This document shows positions 37,131 to 46,053 of a stretch of 64,000 nt of DNA, piece after piece. The stretch covers positions 16,975 through 80,974 of the forward strand of contig NZ_WSTA01000004.1 in assembly GCF_009789225.1 (NCBI RefSeq). The letters run 5' to 3'. Every line of letters begins with the position of its first letter. The stretch's first letter is position 1. The translations under genes and the position numbers were made by a program. The notes under the pieces are model-generated. The model saw only the letters and a program-made list of their open reading frames with translations. It did no database searches and was not told the DNA's origin. The stretch is from Agromyces seonyuensis. Lineage in GTDB: Bacteria; Actinomycetota; Actinomycetes; Actinomycetales; Microbacteriaceae.

Positions 37131-38387
37131 GTGCTGGATGCCCGACTCGCCTACGCCCGACGCGCCGACCGCGCCGACGGGCTCGCGCACTTCCGCACCC
37201 GGTTCGTCGGCGCCGACACCGACCTCGTCTATTTCGACGGCAACTCGCTCGGGCGCCCGCCGATCGCCGCGGTCGAGGGCGTCGAGCGGTTCCTGCGCGA
37301 GCAGTGGGGCGGCCGGCTCATCCGCGGCTGGGACGAGTCCTGGCTGCGGCTGCCGCTCGAGCTCGGCGACCGCATCGGGGCGTCCGTCATCGGCGCGAAG
37401 CCCGGTCAGACCGTCGTGGGCGACTCGACGACCGTGCTGCTCTACAAGCTCATGCGGGCCGCGGTCGACGGCCAGCGCCGCCGCGACCCGAACCGCGTCG
37501 AGATCGTCATCGGCGACGACGACTTCCCCACCGACCGCTACCTCGTCGAGGGCATCGCGGCCGAGCGCGGGGCGCGCGTGCGCTGGGTGCCGGTCGATCG
37601 TTCCCGCGGGCTCACGCCCGAACTGCTCGCCGCGGCCGTCGGTCCGCGCACGGCGCTCGTCGTGGCATCCCACGTGTCCTACCGCTCGGCCTACCTCGCC
37701 GACGCCGCACTGCTCTCGCGCATCGCGCACGACGCGGGTGCCCTCGTGCTCTGGGATCTCTGCCACTCGGCCGGCTCGGTGCCGATCGAGGCGGATGCCT
37801 GGGGCTTCGATCTCGCGGCGGGCTGCACGTACAAGTACTTGAACGGCGGCCCGGGCTCCCCCGCCTTCGCGTATGTGCGCGACGACCTCCAGCCGCTGCT
37901 GCGCCAGCCGATCCAGGGCTGGTTCGGCTCCGCCGACCAGTTCGCGATGGGGCCCGGCTACCGCCCCGAACCCGACATCCGCCGATTCCAGTCGGGCACC
38001 CCGCCGATCGTCGGGATGCTCGCGATGGTCTCGACGCTCGAGATGATCGAGGATGCCGGGATGGCCGCGGTCCGTGAGAAGTCGGTGGCCCTGACCGAGT
38101 TCGCCATCGACCTCGCCGAAGAACTGCTCGCCCCGCTCGGCGTGACCCTCGGATCGCCGCCTGACCCCGCCGAGCGCGGCGGCCACGTGCTGCTGCACCA
38201 CGACGCGATGCGCGAGGTCAACGCCCGCCTCTGGGAGCGCGACGTCATCGGCGACTACCGCGACCCCGGCGGCCTCCGGATCGGCCTCGCCCCCCTCTCG
38301 ACGAGCTTCGAGGAGGTGCACCGCGGGCTCACTGCCGTGCAGACCGTGCTGCGCGAGGTCCTCGCCGAGCGCGCCGGGCTCGGGTGA
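37131..38387 (+). CDS. kynU: Kynureninase
   Basis: This 418-residue PLP enzyme cleaves kynurenine to anthranilate and alanine. The start DARLAYARRADRADGLAHFR, the YFDGNSLGRPP motif near residue 35, DSTTVLLYKL near 100, the WDLCHSAGS segment near 210 and the PLP lysine Lys235 in TYKYLNGGPGSPAF identify the kynureninase family rather than cysteine desulphurases. No tryptophan dioxygenase or formamidase gene is adjacent, so the enzyme may work with genes elsewhere or act on a related hydroxykynurenine. GTG 37131 appears leaderless; the gene converges on the LCP gene. Confidence 0.92.
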   Translation: MLDARLAYARRADRADGLAHFRTRFVGADTDLVYFDGNSLGRPPIAAVEGVERFLREQWGGRLIRGWDESWLRLPLELGDRIGASVIGAKPGQTVVGDSTTVLLYKLMRAAVDGQRRRDPNRVEIVIGDDDFPTDRYLVEGIAAERGARVRWVPVDRSRGLTPELLAAAVGPRTALVVASHVSYRSAYLADAALLSRIAHDAGALVLWDLCHSAGSVPIEADAWGFDLAAGCTYKYLNGGPGSPAFAYVRDDLQPLLRQPIQGWFGSADQFAMGPGYRPEPDIRRFQSGTPPIVGMLAMVSTLEMIEDAGMAAVREKSVALTEFAIDLAEELLAPLGVTLGSPPDPAERGGHVLLHHDAMREVNARLWERDVIGDYRDPGGLRIGLAPLSTSFEEVHRGLTAVQTVLREVLAERAGLG

Positions 38388-38406
38388 ACCCGGTCCCGTC
38401 GGCGCG

Positions 38407-39717
38407 TCATCCGTTCGCGCGGGCGCAGGTCGCGACATCCGCGCTCTGGCCCGTCAGCCCGTCGAGCACGGGCGGACCGGTCTCTGTCGGCGGCACGGTC
38501 GCCCCCGGATCGGCCGTGGCGGGACCCTCGGTCGCCGGCTCGACGGTCGGGTCGGTCGGCGATTCGGTCGCCTCCGCCTCGACGCCGTAGCCGAGCGAGC
38601 CGTCGGCGAGCGTGAAGGTCTCGTCCGCGACGATCGCGGCGACGAGCTCGTCCGCGAGCTCGGTGTTCGGCACGACCTTGCCCGGTGCGTCGACGCTGTC
38701 GAGCACCGGGTACTGCACGAAGACGATCCGTTCCAGCGGCACCTCGCGCAGGGTGAGGGCGAGCGAGGCCATGGTGATGGGATCCGCGAGCGAGGTCGAG
38801 ACCTCCACGTGATCGGCCGCCGTCCGCGCGAGGGCGAACAGGGTCGCGGGGTCGGAGAAGGTGTCGTCGGCCTGCAGTTTGCGCACGAGCGAGGACAGGT
38901 ACGCCTGCTGGTTCGAGATGCGCGCGAGGTCGCTGCCGTCGCCGACGCCGTGGCGGGTGCGGAGGTACGCGAGCGCGTCGGCGCCCTCGATGGTCGAGAT
39001 CCCTGCCGGCAGCTCCAAGCCGGAGTACGGGTCGGAGATCGCCTCGTCGACGCACACCTCGACCCCGCCGACGGCGTCGCTGAGCGCGATGACCCCGAGG
39101 AACGAGATCGACGCCGCGTAGTCCATCTGCACGCCCGTGAGCTCGCCGATCGTCGCGGCGACGCACGCGAGCCCGCCCCGGCCGTAGGCGGTGTTGAGCG
39201 GCTGCGCCGACATCGCCGGGTACACCGTGCCGTCGTCGGGGTCGGTGCACTCGGGATGCGGGATGACGAGGTCGCGCGGGAAGCTCACCGCGACGGCGTC
39301 CTCGTGGTCGTCGGCGACGTGCAGCCAGATGTTCACGTCGTTGAGGGTGGCATCGCGCTCGCCGAAGGCGTCGCCCTGCTCCGCGTCGTTGTCGGTGCCG
39401 ACGAGCAGCAGGTCGAAGCCGCCGTCGATGCTGCCGATGCCGGCGAGCTCGGGCAGTTCGCCCGCGTCGCCGCCGAGGTCGACGGCGTCCTCCTGCACCG
39501 AGCGCACGGTGTCCCAGATCACGAATCCGACCGTCGCGGCGAGGGCGACCAGGAGGATCGCCGTCACCGACGCGATCCACTTGAGCGCCGGACGCCACAT
39601 CCCCTGTCCGGTGAGACGGCCGTGGCGCACCGGGCCGGCCTCGTCGACGGCGCCCTCGGGCTCGAGGAGCCCGTCGACGTCCACGTCGACCTCGTCTCGG
39701 GGTTCGGATTCGTCCAT
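38407..39717 (-). CDS. LytR-CpsA-Psr (LCP) family cell-wall glycopolymer ligase
   Basis: This 436-residue protein has an acidic cytoplasmic start (DEVDVDVDG), one membrane helix (~45-68), and an extracellular LCP domain. The domain shows LLLVGTDNDAEQ near 110, DATLNDVNIWLHV near 130, VSFPRDLVI near 155 with the conserved Arg-Asp, LNTAYGRGG near 185 and YLRTRHGVGDGSDLARISNQQ near 255. LCP enzymes transfer lipid-linked polymers to peptidoglycan, so this one could attach the polysaccharide made at the left of the window. The tail of ~60 residues is Thr/Pro/Glu-rich. Confidence 0.92.
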   Translation of the reverse strand: MDESEPRDEVDVDVDGLLEPEGAVDEAGPVRHGRLTGQGMWRPALKWIASVTAILLVALAATVGFVIWDTVRSVQEDAVDLGGDAGELPELAGIGSIDGGFDLLLVGTDNDAEQGDAFGERDATLNDVNIWLHVADDHEDAVAVSFPRDLVIPHPECTDPDDGTVYPAMSAQPLNTAYGRGGLACVAATIGELTGVQMDYAASISFLGVIALSDAVGGVEVCVDEAISDPYSGLELPAGISTIEGADALAYLRTRHGVGDGSDLARISNQQAYLSSLVRKLQADDTFSDPATLFALARTAADHVEVSTSLADPITMASLALTLREVPLERIVFVQYPVLDSVDAPGKVVPNTELADELVAAIVADETFTLADGSLGYGVEAEATESPTDPTVEPATEGPATADPGATVPPTETGPPVLDGLTGQSADVATCARANG

Positions 39718-39795
39718 CAGTCGGCTCCAGCTCGGCGCAGCGGCTGCGAGCAACCGACCGCCGCCCGGCGGGATCCCGGCGGCGCGCCCGGCTCG

Positions 39796-39801
39796 AACCT
39801 A
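39796..39801 (-). promoter_or_regulatory. Predicted -10 box for the LCP gene
   Basis: TAGGTT on the minus strand, preceded by TTCCGGGG, gives a leader of about 72 bases before ATG 39717. Confidence 0.45.
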
Positions 39802-39856
39802 CCCCGGAACCCTGAGGGTCCCTCGGCTGGAGACCCGGTGCGGCGGCCTGCTCCGT

Positions 39857-41122
39857 TCACTGCGCCGCGATGGCGGCATCCACGGCGGCGAGCAGATCGC
39901 CCGCGTGGAAGGGATGCTCGGCGGGCTCGATCCGGTCGAGGAACTCGGCGTAGACGGCAGCGAGCAGCCAGTGCTGGAGCGCCGCCGAGAGCGCGAGGGC
40001 GCGATCCGGGTCCGAGCCGGGACAGTCGGCACGCCAGCGGCGGGTGAAGTCGGCGGCGAGGACCGCGCGCTCGGCGCCGGGCAGGCCGACGCCGAGGACG
40101 TGCAGATCGAACGAGGGCAGCCCGAGCGCCGCGTCGCCCCAATCGATGATCGTGAGCGGCCCGCCCCGGGCGGCGCGCGTGTTGCCGGCGTGCAGGTCGC
40201 CGTGGACGAGCGTGTCGGGCAGTCCCGTCGCGCCCAGCTCGGCCGCGAGCACGTCGAAGCCGTCGAGGAACCGGTCGAGTCCGTCGCGCCGCTCCCGGTC
40301 GAGTCGGCGCCCGACCGCGAGGAGGCGATCGGGCAGCGTTTTCGCCGTGCGGTCGGGCACGCCGAGCGAGCGCCACTCCGCCGCCCGATCGAGCCCGGCG
40401 ACGTGGATGCCGTGGGCGGCGGCCGCGATCCGCCTCCGGACGCTCAGCGGGGCATCGTGACCGTCGCTGCCGGGGACGTGGGCGAGGAGCATCCGGCCGT
40501 CGGCCTCGGCGAGCACCTCCGGGAGCGCGCCGTCACCGGGATGCGCCGAGTCGGTCGGCGACCCGGCGAACCGCGACTCCGGGGGCATCCCCCGGCGCAG
40601 CTCGGCGAGCCGGCGGATGACCCGGGGCTCGTGCGCGAAGAACCACGGCACCTCCTTGAGCCAGACCGGGCCATCGACCGTGTCGAGTCGATGGAGGCTC
40701 GAGAGATTCCAGGTGCGCAGTTGCGTCGCGCCGGTGGCGCGTCGTCCCGCCGCGGCGAGGGCGTCGTGCGCCCAGGCGAGGGACGCCGCCGGTCCGCCGG
40801 GCCGCGCGTACGGCGCGCGGCGGGGTTCCGGGGCATCGTCGGCGAACGCGGGCGCGAGCTCGAGTCCCGCGGGCAGGCCGCCGACGACCTCGGCGAGGTA
40901 GCGCACCCGGCCGCCGCTCGGCCCGTCGCTCACGGCATCCAGAAAACGCAGCACCTGCACCTCGACGCCGTCGCGCCGCCGGACGAACTCCACCGCCTCG
41001 CCGATGTCCGGCCACCACGGCGTCGAGAGCCCGATCTCCGGCAGTGCACCGAGCACGGCGCCCGATCGCTCCACGAGCACGAGCACGGCCGTGCGCACGG
41101 GGACGATCGGGCGCTGGGTCAT
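39857..41122 (-). CDS. APH-family phosphotransferase with an N-terminal extra domain
   Basis: This 421-residue protein carries an aminoglycoside-phosphotransferase/choline-kinase fold in residues ~125-420: WLKEVPWFFAHEP (Lys for ATP), the catalytic VHGDLHAGN near 300 and the metal-binding IIDWGDAA near 320. The first ~110 residues (TAVLVLVERSGAVLG, VQVLRFLDA, RVRYLAEV) look like a Nudix-type fold without a Nudix box. Whether it modifies an antibiotic or a metabolite is unknown. Its ATG overlaps the stop of the MFS exporter, so an exporter and a modifying enzyme are made together under a PadR regulator. Confidence 0.78.
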   Translation of the reverse strand: MTQRPIVPVRTAVLVLVERSGAVLGALPEIGLSTPWWPDIGEAVEFVRRRDGVEVQVLRFLDAVSDGPSGGRVRYLAEVVGGLPAGLELAPAFADDAPEPRRAPYARPGGPAASLAWAHDALAAAGRRATGATQLRTWNLSSLHRLDTVDGPVWLKEVPWFFAHEPRVIRRLAELRRGMPPESRFAGSPTDSAHPGDGALPEVLAEADGRMLLAHVPGSDGHDAPLSVRRRIAAAAHGIHVAGLDRAAEWRSLGVPDRTAKTLPDRLLAVGRRLDRERRDGLDRFLDGFDVLAAELGATGLPDTLVHGDLHAGNTRAARGGPLTIIDWGDAALGLPSFDLHVLGVGLPGAERAVLAADFTRRWRADCPGSDPDRALALSAALQHWLLAAVYAEFLDRIEPAEHPFHAGDLLAAVDAAIAAQ

Positions 41123-42624
41123 CGGGACTCGACCGACGCCGGGGTGGGCGTCTCGGGCGAGGAGGCATCCGCGGGACGCTCGCCCCACGCGACCGTGACC
41201 TTGGGCTTGGCGAAGCACGCCACGACGACGAGCCCGACGGCGAAGGCGGCCGCCGGCAGCCAGAGCGCCTGGCTCATCGCGGTCGAGAAGCCCTCGGCGA
41301 GCTGCGGCGGGAGCGCTCCGCCGCCGCCGGCCTGCTCCGCGGAGCCCGCCGTGAAGCCGGGGAGGTTCGCGCTGAGTCGGGCATCCAGGAGCGCCGCCAT
41401 GGCGGCCGAGCCGAGCACGCCGCCGATCTGGCGGGTCATGTTGTAGACGCCCGAACCGGCGCCCGCCTGCTGCGGCGGGAGGTTGCGCGTCGCCGTCGAG
41501 GCGAGCGGCGCCCACACGCCCGACTGGCCGAGGCCGAGGATCGCCGACGGGATCAGCAGCACCCAGAGCGGGCGATCGGGGGTGAGCAGCACGGCGTAGA
41601 GCACGAGGGAGACGACCACGAGCGCGAAACCGGGGATCGCGAGCCACTTCGGGTCGATGCGGTCGTTGAGCCGGCCGACGAGCGGCGCCATCACGAGCGC
41701 GGCGATCGCCATCGGCGCCAGCATGAGCGCGGACTGCGTCGGCTCGAGGCCGCGCGCCACCTGGAAGTAGAACGTCAGCGGCAGGGCGAAGCCCGTGATC
41801 GCGAGGCCCACGAGGGTGATGCCGGCGTTGGCGAGCGAGAAGTTGCGATCGCGGAACAGGGCGAGCGGCAGCAGCGGCTCGGAGCGGTTGAACCGCTGCC
41901 AGACGACGAACCCGGCGAGCACGAGGACGCCGCCCGCGATGAGGGCGATGATCCAGCCGTTCCAGTCGTAGGTGCCGCCCTCCTGGATGCCGAAGATGAG
42001 CAGGAACATGCCGACCGCGGAGAGCGCGACGCCGAACCAGTCGAAGCGGTGCGGGTGCGTGGGCAGATCGGGCACGAGTCGCCAGGCGAGCAGGAAGCCG
42101 ACGATGCCGACGGGCACGTTGACGAAGAAGATCCACTGCCAGCCGGCCGCGTCGACGAGCACGCCGCCGAGGATCGGGCCGACGAGGAGGGCGACGCCCG
42201 AGGTCGCGCCCCAGATCGCCATCGCCCCGCCGCGCTGGGTCGGCGGGAAGATGCGGGTGATGACCGCCATCGTCTGCGGGGTCATGAGCGCGGCGCCGAG
42301 GCCCTGCACGACGCGCGCCGCGATGAGCATCTCGATCGTGCCCGCGAAGCCGCACCACAGGGACGACAGCGTGAACACGGCGAGGCCGATCAGGTAGAGC
42401 CGCTTCGGGCCGAACCGGTCGCCGAGGCGCCCGGTGATGAGCAGCGGCACCGCGTAGGCGAGCAGGTACGCGCTCGTCACCCACAGCACGCTCGTGAGGT
42501 CGGTCTGGAAGTCGGCGAGGATCGCGGGGTTGGCGATCGACACGATCGTCGAGTCGACGAGGATCATGAAGAAGCCGAAGACGAGCGCCCAGAGGGCGGG
42601 CCACGGCTTGGTCTCGTGCTGCAT
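41119..42624 (-). CDS. MFS drug exporter, DHA2 (EmrB/QacA) family
   Basis: This 501-residue protein has 14 predicted membrane helices and the DHA2 signatures FMILVDSTIVSIANPAI near residue 20 (motif D1), GRLGDRFGPKRLYLIG near 70 (motif A) and GPILGGVLVDAAGWQWIFFVNVPVG near 155 (motif C). It should export a drug or toxic compound with protons. The C-terminal residues ASVESR are read through a stretch resembling the GTCGGTCGAGT half of the window repeats. It lies between a PadR regulator gene (63 bases upstream) and the overlapping phosphotransferase gene. Confidence 0.93.
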   Translation of the reverse strand: MQHETKPWPALWALVFGFFMILVDSTIVSIANPAILADFQTDLTSVLWVTSAYLLAYAVPLLITGRLGDRFGPKRLYLIGLAVFTLSSLWCGFAGTIEMLIAARVVQGLGAALMTPQTMAVITRIFPPTQRGGAMAIWGATSGVALLVGPILGGVLVDAAGWQWIFFVNVPVGIVGFLLAWRLVPDLPTHPHRFDWFGVALSAVGMFLLIFGIQEGGTYDWNGWIIALIAGGVLVLAGFVVWQRFNRSEPLLPLALFRDRNFSLANAGITLVGLAITGFALPLTFYFQVARGLEPTQSALMLAPMAIAALVMAPLVGRLNDRIDPKWLAIPGFALVVVSLVLYAVLLTPDRPLWVLLIPSAILGLGQSGVWAPLASTATRNLPPQQAGAGSGVYNMTRQIGGVLGSAAMAALLDARLSANLPGFTAGSAEQAGGGGALPPQLAEGFSTAMSQALWLPAAAFAVGLVVVACFAKPKVTVAWGERPADASSPETPTPASVESR

Positions 42625-42687
42625 GCGGGGTGTTCCGTTCGGAGAGTGGGATCGGGTCGGCGCCGGGTCGGCGCAGCCCGATCGGGG

Positions 42688-43290
42688 TCACGGTGCCTCG
42701 CCGGGCGAGGGCTGGGGGCGGGCGGGGCGGGCGGCGGGCCAGTCGAGGCGTCCGTCCCGGAGTTCGGCGATCGTCGCGTCGAGCCACTCGAGCTCGGCGC
42801 GGCGCATCGCCACGAGGTAGGGCAGGTCGAGGAGGTACGGGCGCGGGACGCCCTTGGCCGCGGTCAGCTCGATGACGCCCGAGAAGAGTTCGAGCTGGGC
42901 TTCGAGTTCGTCGCGGCGCTGCTCGAGCAGCACGACCGCGTCGCCCGGCGGGAGGTGGCTGATCTCGCTGATCGCGAGCACGAACTCGGGGTACTCGTCG
43001 GCGACGCGCCCCAGCATCCGCGCGACCGCGCGGCGCAGGGCCTCGCGCCCGTCGTCGGTGATCGCGTAGACGGTGCGCTCGGGGCGGTTGCCCGCGCGCT
43101 CGACGCCCGCGGCGGCGATGAGGCCGTCGGCCTCGAGGCGTTCGACGGTGCGGTAGAGGGTGCCGGCGCTGACCTTGACGACGCGGTCCTCGCGGCGGTG
43201 GAGCATCGTCTGGAACATCTCGTACGGATGCTGGTCGCGCTCGACGAGGAGGCCGAGCGCGGCGACACCGAGCGGCGCGAGCGGTTTCAT
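42688..43290 (-). CDS. PadR-family transcriptional regulator
   Basis: This 200-residue protein has the PadR winged helix: LAPLGVAALGLLVERDQHPYEM near the start, VSAGTLYRTVERLEADGLI near 45 and RTVYAITDDGREAL near 80, followed by a long coiled-coil-like C-terminal arm. PadR proteins usually repress an efflux gene and their own gene until a phenolic or drug ligand binds. The MFS and phosphotransferase genes follow on the same strand. ATG 43290 has a strong AGGAGGAAGGA site; an upstream in-frame extension lacks one. Confidence 0.92.
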   Translation of the reverse strand: MKPLAPLGVAALGLLVERDQHPYEMFQTMLHRREDRVVKVSAGTLYRTVERLEADGLIAAAGVERAGNRPERTVYAITDDGREALRRAVARMLGRVADEYPEFVLAISEISHLPPGDAVVLLEQRRDELEAQLELFSGVIELTAAKGVPRPYLLDLPYLVAMRRAELEWLDATIAELRDGRLDWPAARPARPQPSPGEAP

Positions 43291-43362
43291 CGCGATCGTT
43301 CCTTCCTCCTGCGGCGGCGTCCGGCGGCCCGCCGATCGGGCTCCGGAGCACTCCACCTCGAC

Positions 43363-43378
43363 TATTCCGCGTGGAATA
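43363..43378. promoter_or_regulatory. Palindromic operator before the PadR gene
   Basis: TATTCC-GCGT-GGAATA is a perfect 6+6 inverted repeat in an AT-rich island about 73 bases upstream of the PadR start. It is the likely autoregulatory site. The remaining part of the 303-base gap up to purS (43379-43540) shows no gene; the purS promoter lies near its right end. Confidence 0.6.
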
Positions 43379-43549
43379 TTACGCTCGGAGCTTCGAGATG
43401 ACAAGTCCGACGACGTCGAGTCGCCCTTCCTGATCGCTGCTCAGGGCGCGGGAGCGGCGGAACCGGCGAGTCGGTGGACTGGGATTCGGTCCCGCAGGGG
43501 CGGCGGAGCGTGCGGCGGCCGCGCGTGAGGGATGCTCCGCGCAGCCGGG

Positions 43550-43555
43550 TAGACT
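43550..43555 (+). promoter_or_regulatory. Predicted -10 box for purSQ
   Basis: TAGACT within GCCGGGTAGACTCG, a context nearly identical to that before purL (CCCGGGTAGACTCG). The leader would be about 32 bases. Confidence 0.6.
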
Positions 43556-43593
43556 CGTGGCATCCCACCCTCGACCCGGACAGGAGTCCCACG

Positions 43594-43848
43594 GTGCCCA
43601 CCATCGTCGTCGACGTGATGCCGAAGCCCGAACTGCTCGACCCCCAGGGCAAGGCCGTCGCCGGCGCCCTCTCCCGCACCGGTCACGGCGAGATCGCCGG
43701 GGTCCGCCAGGGCAAGCGCTTCGAACTCACCGTCGAAGGCCCCGTCACCGACGAGGTCAAGGCCGAGATCACCAAGATCGCCGAGGAGATCCTCTCCAAC
43801 TCGGTCATCGAGGACGTCGTCAACATCGACTTCGGCGACGAGTCCTGA
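43594..43848 (+). CDS. purS: Phosphoribosylformylglycinamidine synthase subunit PurS
   Basis: This 84-residue protein is the small structural subunit that joins PurQ to PurL in FGAM synthase. It begins [21 protein letters not shown] and has [10 protein letters not shown] and [10 protein letters not shown], all typical of PurS. GTG 43594 has AGGAG seven bases ahead. purQ starts 15 bases after its stop. The matching large subunit gene purL is 15 kb away, not adjacent as in many Gram-positive bacteria. Confidence 0.95.
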   Translation: MPTIVVDVMPKPELLDPQGKAVAGALSRTGHGEIAGVRQGKRFELTVEGPVTDEVKAEITKIAEEILSNSVIEDVVNIDFGDES

Positions 43849-43862
43849 GGGGCGAGGCGATC

Positions 43863-44561
43863 ATGCGCATCGGCGTCATCACCTTCCCCGGCTCGCTCGA
43901 CGACCGCGACGCCCAGCGCGCGGTCCGCATCGCCGGCGCCGAGCCCGTCGCCCTCTGGCACGGCTCGCACGACCTCGAGGGCGTCGACGCCCTCATCCTC
44001 CCGGGCGGTTTCTCGTACGGCGACTACCTGCGCTGCGGCGCGATCGCCTCGCTGTCGCCGATCATGACCGAGGTCGTCGACGCGGCGAACGCCGGGATGC
44101 CCGTGCTCGGCATCTGCAACGGCTTCCAGATGCTCGTCGAGGCGCACCTGCTCGAGGGCGGCCTGATCCGCAACGACCACGGCTCCTTCATCTGCCGCGA
44201 CCAGGTGCTGCGCGTCGAGAACGCGTCGACCGCCTGGACGGGCGACTTCGCCGCCGGCCAGGAGATCACCATCCCGCTGAAGAACGGCGAGGGCGGGTTC
44301 ATCGCTTCGGAGGAGACCCTCGACCGCCTCGAGGGAGAGGGCCGCGTCGCCTTCCGCTACGTCGACGTCAACCCGAACGGCTCGCTCCGCGACATCGCCG
44401 GCATCACGAACGACCGCGGCAACGTCGTCGGCCTCATGCCGCACCCCGAGCACGCCGTCGAGGCCGGCTTCGGCCCCGACACCGCCGCGGCCATGCGCTC
44501 CGGCGTCGACGGCCTCGGCTTCTTCACGTCGGTGATCCGCTCGGCGCTCGTCGAGGCGTAA
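43863..44561 (+). CDS. purQ: Phosphoribosylformylglycinamidine synthase glutaminase subunit PurQ
   Basis: This 232-residue class I glutaminase supplies ammonia to PurL. It starts [19 protein letters not shown], has [17 protein letters not shown] near residue 45, the nucleophile Cys in [11 protein letters not shown] near 85, and the His-Glu pair in [10 protein letters not shown] near 200. The stop is followed by repeat cluster D. Confidence 0.97.
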   Translation: MRIGVITFPGSLDDRDAQRAVRIAGAEPVALWHGSHDLEGVDALILPGGFSYGDYLRCGAIASLSPIMTEVVDAANAGMPVLGICNGFQMLVEAHLLEGGLIRNDHGSFICRDQVLRVENASTAWTGDFAAGQEITIPLKNGEGGFIASEETLDRLEGEGRVAFRYVDVNPNGSLRDIAGITNDRGNVVGLMPHPEHAVEAGFGPDTAAAMRSGVDGLGFFTSVIRSALVEA

Positions 44562-44574
44562 GACCCGCTCGACT

Positions 44575-44735
44575 TCTCCGCTGGTCGAGGACCCGCTGGT
44601 CGAGTAGCGACGAAGGAGCGTATCGAGCCCCTCCGCGAGTCCGGGTCTCGATACGGCGCTGGCGCGCCTACTCGACCGACGGGGCCTACAGCGGGTCCGG
44701 GTCTCGATACGGCGCTGGCGCGCCTACTCGGCCGA
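44575..44735. repeat. Palindromic repeat cluster D (purQ-MscS gap)
   Basis: A broken CTGGTCGAGG unit and one full direct unit are followed by two nearly identical inverted units, GGGTCTCGATACGG...CTACTCG, 56 bases apart (44643 and 44699), with the inner stem GGCGCTGGCGCGCC. The last unit runs into the end of the mechanosensitive channel gene and carries its stop codon. Confidence 0.88.
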
Positions 44736-45983
44736 CGGGGGCCCGCCGGCCGGCGAGGAGCCGTCGGCGCGCTCGGCCTCCTCCTCCTCGAGCCGCACGA
44801 TCGGGATCGCCTGCGTGAACTGCGCCGCCCGCTGCTCGGCCTCGGGGCTGCCGCTGAACAGCCCGTCGTGGCGGTGCTCCTCGGGTTCGGCGGGCGGGAC
44901 GGTCGCCGCAGCGCCGTTCTCTCCGGCGCTGCGCTTCGACGGGGCCTTCCGCTGCTCGACGAGCACGTGCTGGGCGGGCTCGGCGGCCTCGTGCTCGCGC
45001 TGCACCCAGTCGACGAGTTCCTCGCGCACGAAGCAGCGCAGGTCGAAGAGCGTCGGGGAGTCGATCGCGGTGACGAGCACGCGCACTCGCACGAAGCCGC
45101 CGACGGCGTCCGTGACCTGCAGCACCTTGGCCCGCCCGTCCCAGAGGTCGGTGCGCTCCAGGATGCGATCGAGCTCGTCGCGCATGCGCCGCGCCGACAC
45201 CCGCCAGTCGAGGTCGAGCTCGACGGAACCGAGCAGTTCGCTGCCCGTGCGAGTCCAGTTCTGGAACGGTTTCGTCGTGAAGTACGTGCACGGCAGCACG
45301 AGCCGGCGCTCGTCCCAGATGCCGACGACGACGTAGTTGAGCGTGATCTCCTCGATCCGCCCCCACTCCCCCTCGACGACGACGACGTCGTCGACGCGGA
45401 TCGCGTCCGAGAAGGCGAGCTGGATGCCCGCGAACAGGTTGGCGAGCGTCGACTGCGCCGCGAGGCCCGCGACGATCGAGACGATGCCCGCGGAGGCGAG
45501 CAGCGACGCTCCCAGCGCGCGCGCCTCGTCGAACGTGAAGAGGATGACGCCCGCCGCGAGGAACACCATGACGACGACGACGAGCCGCCGCAGCACGGCG
45601 AGCTGCGTGCGCGCACGGCGCGCGCGGCGATTGTCGGCGACGTCGATGGGGTAGCGCGCGATGGCGAGGTCGGTCGCGAAGAGGATCGCCTGGCACAGGA
45701 GCCACGCGGTCGACGCGATCAGAACGATGAGGAACGTGTGATCGACTGCGCCGCGCGCGTGGTAGTCGGGGTACCTCGTCGAGATGACGACCCAGAGGCC
45801 GATGACGACGAGCAGCGTGCGGAACGGCCAGCGCAGTCGCACGATGAGCCGGTTCGCCCACTCCCGTTTGCGGGCGATGGCACGCAGGATGAGCGCGGCC
45901 AGGCCCGAGATCGCGAAGACGACGAGTGCGAGCGCGAGGAGCGCGAGGCCGAAGAAGAGCCAGTCCTGCCAGGTCTCGTTCAT
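44724..45983 (-). CDS. MscS-family mechanosensitive ion channel
   Basis: This 419-residue membrane protein should open under osmotic shock. Four or five helices occupy residues ~10-175; the pore helix is GASLLASAGIVSIVAGLAAQSTLANLFAGIQLAFSD in pieces near 155-190, followed by the beta domain IRVDDVVVVEGEWGRIEEI, which is the MscS hallmark. The cytoplasmic tail after ~325 is long, acidic and Pro-rich. The final PPSAE and the TAG stop lie in a palindromic repeat. ATG 45983 is preferred to the TTG at 46019. Confidence 0.9.
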   Translation of the reverse strand: MNETWQDWLFFGLALLALALVVFAISGLAALILRAIARKREWANRLIVRLRWPFRTLLVVIGLWVVISTRYPDYHARGAVDHTFLIVLIASTAWLLCQAILFATDLAIARYPIDVADNRRARRARTQLAVLRRLVVVVMVFLAAGVILFTFDEARALGASLLASAGIVSIVAGLAAQSTLANLFAGIQLAFSDAIRVDDVVVVEGEWGRIEEITLNYVVVGIWDERRLVLPCTYFTTKPFQNWTRTGSELLGSVELDLDWRVSARRMRDELDRILERTDLWDGRAKVLQVTDAVGGFVRVRVLVTAIDSPTLFDLRCFVREELVDWVQREHEAAEPAQHVLVEQRKAPSKRSAGENGAAATVPPAEPEEHRHDGLFSGSPEAEQRAAQFTQAIPIVRLEEEEAERADGSSPAGGPPSAE

Positions 45984-46053
45984 CGCCTCAGCCTGGCCCG
46001 CCAGGGCGGACCACCGCAACGACGGGGCGGGGTGAGCAGTGCGCCGAACCGGG

